Shown piece after piece: positions 57,893 through 64,000 of a stretch of DNA of 64,000 bases (within the stretch, counting starts at the first letter, position 1; each line of letters starts with the position of its first letter). The notes under the pieces are model-generated. The model searched no databases, had not been told where the DNA came from, and worked only from the letters and a program-made list of their open reading frames with translations. The position numbers and the translations under genes are program-made. This stretch comes from UBA4246 sp045113695 (GTDB lineage: Bacteria > Bacillota > Clostridia > Christensenellales > Aristaeellaceae), in contig JBGUJG010000009.1 in assembly GCA_045113695.1 (NCBI GenBank), positions 1-64,000 on the forward strand, written 5' to 3'.

Positions 57893-60800
57893 TTGTCCGA
57901 ACATCAACCGACTTATATGACCCTGGACGGCAACGAAGCCGCGGCATACGTCGCCTACGCTTTCACGGAAATCGCCGCCATCTATCCCATCACCCCCTCT
58001 TCCCCGATGGCGGGCAAGACTGATCTCTGGTCCGCGAAGGGAAGAAAGAACCTCTTCGGGCAGACCGTCCGTCTGGTGGAAATGCAGGCGGAATCCGGCG
58101 CGATCGCCGCGGTGCACGGTGCCCTGCAGACCGGCGCGCTGGCTACCTCGTTTACCTCCTCTCAGGGCCTGATGCTGATGATCCCGGTGCTGCACCGGAT
58201 CGCCGGCGAGCGCCTGCCGGGCGTGCTGCACGTGGCGGCCCGCACGGTCGGGGCCCACGCCCTGTCCATTTTCGGCGATCATTCCGACGTGATGAGTTGC
58301 CGGAACACCGGCTTTGCCATGCTCGCCAGCGGCAGCGTCCAGGAGGTCATGGACCTGGCCGGCGCCGCGCATGCCGCCGCCCTGAAAGCCAGGATTCCCT
58401 TCATGCATTTCTTTGACGGCTTCCGCACCAGCCATGAGATCGACAAAGTGGAAGCGGTCAGTTACGATGATCTGCGCACCCTGGTCGACTGGGACGCGCT
58501 GAACGCCTTCCGGGCACAGGCGCTGAACCCCGAGCACCCGATGGTCCGCGCCACCGTGCAGAATCCGGATATTTTCTTCCAGATCCGCGAAGCAAGCAAC
58601 ACCGACTATGACGCCCTGCCGGACACCGTCGAAGATATCCTGTCCCGGATCAGCGCAATGACCGGGCGGGAATACCACTGCTTCAACTATTACGGTGCGC
58701 CGGACGCCGAACGGGTCGTCGTGGCGATGGGGTCCGTTTCCGGATGCGCGGAGGAAGTGGTCGATGCCCTGAATGCCGCCGGCGAAAAGGTGGGCTTTGT
58801 CCAGGTGCACCTCTTCCGGCCGTTCGATGTCCGGCGTTTCTGCGATGCCCTGCCGCCCACGGTCCGGGCCGTCGCGGTGCTCGACCGCACGAAGGAACCC
58901 GGCAGCGCCGGGGAACCGCTGTACCAGGACGTCTGCACCGCCCTGCGCGGCCGGGCGGACGTCACCGTGGTCGGCGGACGGTACGGCCTGTCCAGCAAGG
59001 ACACAACCCCCGGACAGATCGCCGCGGCATTCCGGAACCTGAAGGCGGACAGACCGCTGAACAGCTTTACCCTCGGCATCACGGACGATGTGACCCACCT
59101 CTCCCTCCCGGACGCCGATGTGCCTCAAAGCGGCGCCGCCGGCGGCGTCATCAGCTGCAAGTTCTGGGGCCTGGGCGGAGACGGCACCGTCGGGGCCAAC
59201 AAGAACACGGTCGAGATCATCAACAGCCATACGGCCGGGTTCGCCCAGGCGTATTTTGAGTATGACGCCAAAAAGAGCTTCGGGGTGACCAAGAGCCACC
59301 TGCGCTTCGGAAGCGCGCCGATCCGTTCTTCCTATTATGTCAAATCGGCCGATTTTATCGCCTGCCACAATCCGACCTATATCGAGCGCTATGACATCGT
59401 GACGGAGCTCAAGCAGGGCGGCGTATTCCTGCTGAACTGCCCCTGGAGCGATGAAGAGCTGGAGCGCCGCCTGCCGGCCAAAGCGAAAAGGGAACTGGCC
59501 CAAAAGGGCATCCGCTTTTACGTGATCGACGCCGGCCGCGCCGCGGCTGAGCTGGGCCTGGGTAGCCACACCAACACCGTGCTCCAGGCGGCCTTCTTCC
59601 ACCTGATGCCCGTCATTCCCGAAGCGGAGGCCATCGGCTATATGAAGGACGCCGCCGCCAGGACCTATTTTGCCAAAGGGGAAGAGGTCGTTCAGAAGAA
59701 TCTGGCGGCCATCGACGCCGGCGTCCGTTCCGTCCGTCAGGTCAGCATCCCGGAACGCTGGAAAAACGCTGCCGATGCCCCTGCCCCAAAGCGCGATGTG
59801 CCGGCCGTCGTCACCGACATCCTCGAACCGCTGAACGCCCAGAAAGGCGACGAGCTGCCGGTCAGCCGTCTGCTCAAATACAAGGACGGCGTGATGGACA
59901 TGGGGCTGACCGCCTATGAAAAGCGCGGCATCGCCGTCCGCGTGCCGGTGTGGGACGCCGAAAAATGCATTCAGTGCAACCGCTGCAGCTATGTCTGCCC
60001 GCACGCGGTCATCCGTCCTTATCTGCTGACCCAAGCGGAAGCGGCGGCCGCCCCCGAAACGCTCCGCCGGGTCCCCGCCAAAGGAAAGCAGGCCGAAGGC
60101 CTGTGGTTCACCATGCAGGTCAGCGCCCTGGACTGCACCGGCTGCGGCAGCTGCGAAAACGTATGCCCTGCCAGGGAAAAGGCGCTGACGATGGTGCCGG
60201 CGGCCCAGGCCACGGATACTTTGGACGCCTGGAACTACGCCCTGAACCTGCCGGACAAGGAAGACCGCTTCGATCCGTATACGGTCAAAGGCAGCCAGTT
60301 CAGAAGGCCCCTGCTGGAATTCTCCGCCGCCTGCGCAGGCTGCGGGGAAACCCCGTACGCCAAGCTTCTGACCCAGCTGTACGGCGACCGGGTGTACTGG
60401 GCGAACGCCACCGGCTGTTCCCAGGCCTGGGGCTCCGCCATGCCCGGCATCCCCTATACGGTCAACCGGCAGGGCCGGGGGCCTGCCTGGTCCAATTCCC
60501 TGTTTGAAAACAACGCCGAGTTCAGCCTCGGCATGGCCCTGTCCGTCCGCCAGCAGCGGGAAGCCGTGCGGGAGATGGTAAAGGCCGCCCGCGAACGCGC
60601 TCAGGCACCGGAGCTTGCCGCCGCCATGGACGACTGGCTGAATGGGTTTGACGATTTCGACCGTTCCCCCGCCCTGAGCAGGCGGCTGATCCAGACGCTC
60701 ACCGCCCATCCTTCCGCCGACTCGGAGGCCATCCTGCGCCGCCGGGATCAGCTGGTCAAAAAGACCTTCTGGATGTACGGCGGAGACGGCTGGGCCTATG

Positions 60801-61405
60801 ACATCGGTTTCGGCGGGCTGGACCACGTGGTCGCCAGCGGAGAGAACGTCAACGTCCTGGTGGTTGACACGGAGGTTTACTCCAACACCGGCGGTCAGTC
60901 TTCGAAGGCAACGCCGATCGGCGCGGTGGCGCAGTTCGCCGCCTCCGGCAAGCGAACCCCCAAGAAAGACCTCGGCTCCATCCTGATGACCTACGGCCGG
61001 GTCTACGTCGCCCAGGTGGCGATGGGCGCGGACTTTAACCAGCTGCTCACGGCCATCCGGGAGGCGCAGGAATTCGACGGCCCGAGCGTGATCATCGCCT
61101 ATGCGCCGTGCCAGGAGCACGGCCTGCGCTGCGGGGCTGCCAAAGTGCAGGACGAAATGAAAAAGGCCGTCGACGCCGGATACTGGTTCCTGTACCGGTA
61201 TCATCCGGACCAGACGCCCCGCTTCCACCTTGATTCCAAAGAACCTGCCCTCGCCTATGAGGACTTCCTGGACGGCGAGGTACGCTACAGCGCGCTCCGC
61301 CGCACCTTCCCGGACAACGCCAGCGGGCTGTTCGCCCAGGGCGCGGAGCTGGCCCGGGAACGGTATGAAAAATACCGCCGGATGGCGGAAAACGGAGTGC
61401 TTTAA
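57893..61405 (+). CDS. nifJ: Pyruvate:ferredoxin (flavodoxin) oxidoreductase
   Basis: 1170 residues from a TTG at 57893, supported by AAAGGAGG at a fitting distance (an ATG eight codons later is the alternative). Cleaves pyruvate to acetyl-CoA and CO2, handing electrons to ferredoxin or flavodoxin; oxygen-sensitive and central in anaerobes. Order of domains: TPP pyrimidine domain (IYPITPSSPMA near 32), domain II, gamma domain near 420-600, two 4Fe-4S clusters in CIQCNRCSYVCP near 692 and CTGCGSCENVCP near 748, then CAGCGE with the third cluster near 815 and the TPP pyrophosphate domain VVDTEVYSNTGGQSSK near 995. Single gene with terminators on both sides. Confidence 0.97.
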   Translation: MSEHQPTYMTLDGNEAAAYVAYAFTEIAAIYPITPSSPMAGKTDLWSAKGRKNLFGQTVRLVEMQAESGAIAAVHGALQTGALATSFTSSQGLMLMIPVLHRIAGERLPGVLHVAARTVGAHALSIFGDHSDVMSCRNTGFAMLASGSVQEVMDLAGAAHAAALKARIPFMHFFDGFRTSHEIDKVEAVSYDDLRTLVDWDALNAFRAQALNPEHPMVRATVQNPDIFFQIREASNTDYDALPDTVEDILSRISAMTGREYHCFNYYGAPDAERVVVAMGSVSGCAEEVVDALNAAGEKVGFVQVHLFRPFDVRRFCDALPPTVRAVAVLDRTKEPGSAGEPLYQDVCTALRGRADVTVVGGRYGLSSKDTTPGQIAAAFRNLKADRPLNSFTLGITDDVTHLSLPDADVPQSGAAGGVISCKFWGLGGDGTVGANKNTVEIINSHTAGFAQAYFEYDAKKSFGVTKSHLRFGSAPIRSSYYVKSADFIACHNPTYIERYDIVTELKQGGVFLLNCPWSDEELERRLPAKAKRELAQKGIRFYVIDAGRAAAELGLGSHTNTVLQAAFFHLMPVIPEAEAIGYMKDAAARTYFAKGEEVVQKNLAAIDAGVRSVRQVSIPERWKNAADAPAPKRDVPAVVTDILEPLNAQKGDELPVSRLLKYKDGVMDMGLTAYEKRGIAVRVPVWDAEKCIQCNRCSYVCPHAVIRPYLLTQAEAAAAPETLRRVPAKGKQAEGLWFTMQVSALDCTGCGSCENVCPAREKALTMVPAAQATDTLDAWNYALNLPDKEDRFDPYTVKGSQFRRPLLEFSAACAGCGETPYAKLLTQLYGDRVYWANATGCSQAWGSAMPGIPYTVNRQGRGPAWSNSLFENNAEFSLGMALSVRQQREAVREMVKAARERAQAPELAAAMDDWLNGFDDFDRSPALSRRLIQTLTAHPSADSEAILRRRDQLVKKTFWMYGGDGWAYDIGFGGLDHVVASGENVNVLVVDTEVYSNTGGQSSKATPIGAVAQFAASGKRTPKKDLGSILMTYGRVYVAQVAMGADFNQLLTAIREAQEFDGPSVIIAYAPCQEHGLRCGAAKVQDEMKKAVDAGYWFLYRYHPDQTPRFHLDSKEPALAYEDFLDGEVRYSALRRTFPDNASGLFAQGAELARERYEKYRRMAENGVL

Positions 61406-61484
61406 CCGGCGCCCGGCCTCAGGGCGGGATCTCTCTCCTGCCCGGAGCACACCCACAGCGGCCTGTAAATCCAGATCTTTGTAT

Positions 61485-61520
61485 AAAGGATGTCCGGCGG
61501 TTCCGCCGGGCGTCCTTTTT
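61485..61520 (+). terminator. Terminator of nifJ
   Basis: Stem AAAGGATGTCCGGCGG with its near-inverse, 2-nt loop (one G-T pair), followed by TTTTT. Confidence 0.85.
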
Positions 61521-61610
61521 GATGGATCATGATCTTTTATTACTGATGCATCAATTCAAAATGCTGCTGAGCGCGCTTTTCTCCTGTCCGGGCAAACCGA
61601 CGGAAATTCA

Positions 61611-61639
61611 TTGACGGCAGGTCAAAACCGTGCTATGAT
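61611..61639 (+). promoter_or_regulatory. Promoter of the PfkB kinase gene
   Basis: -35 TTGACG, 17-bp spacer, -10 TATGAT, about 73 bp before the ATG at 61713. Confidence 0.7.
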
Positions 61640-61712
61640 ATGCGAAAAGGAAACAGCGGAAAGGCCGCTTTCCCGCACCAGCAGCGACCCACAGAACAGG
61701 AGGAGCCGTTCC

Positions 61713-62648
61713 ATGATCACCACCATCACGCTGAACCCCTGTATCGACAAGACGGTTCACGTCGCCAGCCTGATCCGGGGTGGCACCAGCCTGATCACGG
61801 AAAGCCGCCGGGACATCGGCGGCCGGGGCATCAACGTCTGCGTGACGCTGCAGAACCTGGGGGTCAGCACGGTTGCCCTCTGCCTGGCGCCCCGGGAAAA
61901 CAAGGAAGAATTAAAGCGCCTGCTGGACGAGCTGAACGTTCCCTGCGTGCCGGTTACCGTCCCCGGCAGGCTCCGCGAAAACCTGAAAATCTATGACGAC
62001 TTCAGCGGGGAGCTGACCGAAGTGAATGAAAGCGGCAGCCCGGTTTCGGAGGAAGCGCTGACCAATTTCCTGAGCTTCGTTTCCAGCGCCCTGCCCAAGA
62101 CGAGCGTGCTGGTCGTCGGCGGCAGCGTTCCGCCCGGGACCCCGAAAGATATCTACGCCCGGGTCATCCGCATAGCCCAGGGCAGGAATGTGCCGACGGT
62201 GCTGGACGCCTCCGGCGAGCTGCTGAAAGAGGGTCTGACCGCCCATCCGACCCTGATCAAGCCCAACCGGGAGGATATGGAGCAGCTCTGCGGCAGACGG
62301 ATCGATTCCGTCCAAACCGCACAGGAGGAAGCGCAGAAGCTCGTCCGGGACAGCGGCATCCACGCGGTCTGCCTGTCGCTGGACGAGGACGGGGCGGTTT
62401 ACGCCAACCGCGAAGGCGTCTGGTATTCCCGCGGCGTGCCGATCCAGGTGCGCGGCCAGCAGGGCGCGGGCGACGCGATGGTCGCCGGCCTGTGCGACGC
62501 GTTCATCACCGGGAAAACGCCGGACCAGGTGCTGGCCTCCGGCATCGCCGCCGCGGAGGGCTCCCTGCTGCGGGAAGGCACACTGCTGTGCACGAAGGAG
62601 CAGTATGATATCCTCCTCCCCCGCATCCGGGTGGAGAGGCTGGCATAA
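61713..62648 (+). CDS. PfkB-family sugar kinase (1-phosphofructokinase/tagatose-6-phosphate kinase-like)
   Basis: 311 residues from the ATG at 61713 (AGGAGGAG). PfkB fold: substrate loop GGRGINVCVTLQNLGV near residue 31, VVGGSVPPG near 133, and the ATP/catalytic motif GQQGAGDAMVAGL near 250, with the GAGD Asp as base. FruK and LacC share this layout, with ITLNPCIDKTVHV at the start as their hallmark. It phosphorylates fructose 1-phosphate or tagatose 6-phosphate. There is no PTS gene nearby in the window, so the sugar is not certain. Alone between a terminator and the next promoterless gene. Confidence 0.88.
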   Translation: MITTITLNPCIDKTVHVASLIRGGTSLITESRRDIGGRGINVCVTLQNLGVSTVALCLAPRENKEELKRLLDELNVPCVPVTVPGRLRENLKIYDDFSGELTEVNESGSPVSEEALTNFLSFVSSALPKTSVLVVGGSVPPGTPKDIYARVIRIAQGRNVPTVLDASGELLKEGLTAHPTLIKPNREDMEQLCGRRIDSVQTAQEEAQKLVRDSGIHAVCLSLDEDGAVYANREGVWYSRGVPIQVRGQQGAGDAMVAGLCDAFITGKTPDQVLASGIAAAEGSLLREGTLLCTKEQYDILLPRIRVERLA

Positions 62649-62664
62649 ACGCCGAAAACAACGG

Positions 62665-62700
62665 GGCTGCCGCGGGATAACCTGCGGCAGCCTCATTATT
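62665..62700 (+). terminator. Terminator of the PfkB kinase gene
   Basis: 12-bp stem GGCTGCCGCGGG/CCTGCGGCAGCC (one G-T pair) with ATAA loop, then TCATTATT. Confidence 0.75.
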
Positions 62701-62727
62701 CATCACGGAAAGGAGGAGGACGGTTTT

Positions 62728-63102
62728 TTGTCCGTCCATGCCTGTATGCGATTTCGTCCTTTCAAACTGAAAGCTCTGCTCCCCTATCTCTCCATTGCCA
62801 TAATCTATCCGGTCATTTCCCTGATCACAGCGGATCAGAAGCTGCTCAAGTTCATCGACGCGATGACGATCACCGGCGCCGTTTTTCTGATCCTGGGCAT
62901 CATCGGGAACCTCACCCGCCACGGGGATTTCGACATCACGGAATACGTCGCCAGACGCAGCCTGCGGCGCGGCGGGATGAAGTCTTTTTCCGCCTTCCGG
63001 GAAGATAAGGAAGAAAAAAGAAAGGACAGCGCGAACTATCCTTTCCTGACCGGTCTGATATTGCTGGCAGTTTCCGCAGTGATGTCTGTGCTGTTTTATT
63101 AA
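62728..63102 (+). CDS. Small membrane protein, DUF3899-like
   Basis: 124 residues from the TTG at 62728, which has AGGAGGAGGA 7 bases ahead; the ATG at 62746 is the alternative. Three helices (LLPYLSIAIIYPVISL, DAMTITGAVFLILGIIGNL, PFLTGLILLAVSAVMSVLFY) and a charged loop, ITEYVARRSLRRGGMKSF...REDKEEKRKD. The layout fits the DUF3899 family of small Bacillota membrane proteins; function unknown. Its stop codon overlaps the stop codon of the convergent oppF gene by 3 bases. Confidence 0.75.
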   Translation: MSVHACMRFRPFKLKALLPYLSIAIIYPVISLITADQKLLKFIDAMTITGAVFLILGIIGNLTRHGDFDITEYVARRSLRRGGMKSFSAFREDKEEKRKDSANYPFLTGLILLAVSAVMSVLFY

Positions 63103-64000
63103 GAGCGGACCTGCTTCAGGTATTCGGCGCCCTGTTCGGGCGTACAGTAGACAAAGTGCCCCGGCATCAGTTCCCGCAGGGTATAATCCGGGCCGGTCTT
63201 TTCTTCCGTGGTCTCGGTATAAACGATCGGCTCCCGCTGCTTTTCGATGATCGGATCCGGCATCGGGACCGCGCTGAGCAGGGAGACGGTGTACGGATGC
63301 ATCGGGTGGGCAAACAGGTCTTCCGTCTCGGCGATCTCGACGATTCGGCCCAGATGGATGACGGCGATACGGTCCGCGATGAAGCGCACTACGGACAGGT
63401 CATGGGCGATGAACAGGTAGGTCAGAGCTTTTTCGTTCTTGAGCTTGTTCATCAGGTTCAGCACCTGCGCGCGGATGGAAACGTCCAGGGCGGAAATCGG
63501 CTCGTCCGCCACCACCAGCTTGGGCTCCATGATCAGCGCGCGGGCGATCCCGACGCGCTGGCGCTGGCCGCCGGAAAACTCGTGCGGGTACCTGGACTTG
63601 TGCTCCGGCAGCAGGCCGACCTCCTGAAGCGCGCGGTCCACCTTGGCGATCCGCTCTTCCTCGTTTTTATACAGATGGAAGTTGTACAGGCCTTCCGAGA
63701 TGCAGTATTCGATGGTCGCCCGCTCATTCAGGGAAGCGGCGGGATCCTGGAAGATCATCTGGATGCTGCGGATGACGTTCATGTCTTCCTGCTTGCTGAG
63801 CCTGCCGGAAATCCGCTTGCCCTCAAACAGGATTTCGCCGGCGCTCAGCGGATTGATACGCATGATGGCGCGGCCGATGGTCGTCTTGCCGCTGCCGGAC
63901 TCGCCGACCAGGGCAAAGGTCTCGCCCCGGTAGATATCGAAGGAAGCGTCCTGCACTGCCTTGAACTTCTGTTTTCCGCCGACGTCGAAGGATATTTCCA
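63099..64000 (-). CDS. oppF: Oligopeptide/dipeptide ABC importer ATPase, OppF/DppF type, partial
   Basis: The N-terminal end lies outside the window; the open frame goes on past base 64000 (EISFDVGGKQKFKAVQD before the portion shown). Walker A GESGSGKTT, Q-loop IFQDPAASLN, signature FSGGQRQRVGIARAL, Walker B LVVADEPISALDVS and switch IAHDLSVVRFIAD are complete. The C-terminal OppF/DppF region with HPMHPYTVSLLSAVPMPDP is characteristic. It powers uptake of peptides together with an OppD-type partner, probably encoded further right. The short tail (MPGHFVYCT) is ordinary. Confidence 0.93.
   Translation of the reverse strand, partial: EISFDVGGKQKFKAVQDASFDIYRGETFALVGESGSGKTTIGRAIMRINPLSAGEILFEGKRISGRLSKQEDMNVIRSIQMIFQDPAASLNERATIEYCISEGLYNFHLYKNEEERIAKVDRALQEVGLLPEHKSRYPHEFSGGQRQRVGIARALIMEPKLVVADEPISALDVSIRAQVLNLMNKLKNEKALTYLFIAHDLSVVRFIADRIAVIHLGRIVEIAETEDLFAHPMHPYTVSLLSAVPMPDPIIEKQREPIVYTETTEEKTGPDYTLRELMPGHFVYCTPEQGAEYLKQVRS

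Noticed and set aside
57872..61456. 1194-aa open frame on the minus strand opposite nifJ
   Set aside because: Antisense shadow of a complete PFOR gene with all cluster and TPP motifs.

Overview
The window looks like chromosomal DNA of an anaerobic, G+C-rich member of the Bacillota (Clostridia). Reasons: the order recJ-relA-dtd-MBL hydrolase-hemZ, a T-box leader, a YerC-type (TrpR-like) gene heading a his operon, strong AGGAGG ribosome sites, an oxygen-sensitive pyruvate:ferredoxin oxidoreductase, a Re-citrate-synthase-type enzyme, and BspA-like surface proteins. A gut or rumen clostridium (for example of the Christensenellales type) is my guess; the sequence does not settle the genus. No rRNA, tRNA, CRISPR array, integrase or transposase gene was seen.

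Layout. 1-8.9 kb (minus strand): hemZ start, MBL hydrolase, dtd, relA, recJ, secF, secD and a small secreted protein with a good promoter. 9-16.8 kb: a membrane protein, a heterodimeric ABC exporter divergent from an AraC regulator, a small protein with a double-glycine-leader-like start, a HAD phosphatase, a flavodoxin and a 75-aa protein. 16.9-23.4 kb: an MMPL exporter and a divergent ferric-iron-type ABC importer (ATPase, fused permease, binding protein). 23.4-27 kb: S51 peptidase, GNAT-Nudix fusion, DJ-1/PfpI protein and S66 MccF-like peptidase. 27-30.2 kb: cell-wall type serine hydrolase and L,D-transpeptidase. 30.2-39.3 kb: a complete histidine operon, yerC-hisZGDCBHAF-hisIE-hisK, followed by a GNAT gene, behind one promoter/operator. 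39.4-49.9 kb: DUF308 protein, membrane-anchored XRE regulator, a 1205-aa BspA-like protein of lower G+C, GntR plus Re-citrate synthase, a D-cysteine-desulfhydrase-like enzyme and a second BspA-like protein. 50-55.3 kb: a T-box-controlled unit with a LeuA-like protein lacking its metal ligands, a TIM-barrel/acyl-CoA-ligase fusion and an amidohydrolase. 55.4-64 kb: a secreted protein with six 270-bp repeats, nifJ, a PfkB kinase, a small membrane protein and a partial oppF.

Two things stand out. First, the T-box unit at 50-55 kb joins a leucine-type tRNA sensor to what looks like a non-catalytic LeuA paralogue and a two-domain ligase; I found no described system that this matches. Second, at least six intergenic spots carry degenerate 7-bp repeats (TGAGGAG/TTAGGAG, GCATTAT or GCATTAC types), often as inverted arms around hairpins and nearly always placed right at the 3' end of a gene. 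They look like one family of small mobile or processing elements.

Regulation that can be read directly: the his operator overlaps the -10 box of the his promoter; a GntR-type palindrome sits just downstream of the -10 of the Re-citrate synthase promoter; and a 15-bp GTCGCGA palindrome lies between the XRE regulator and the BspA gene.
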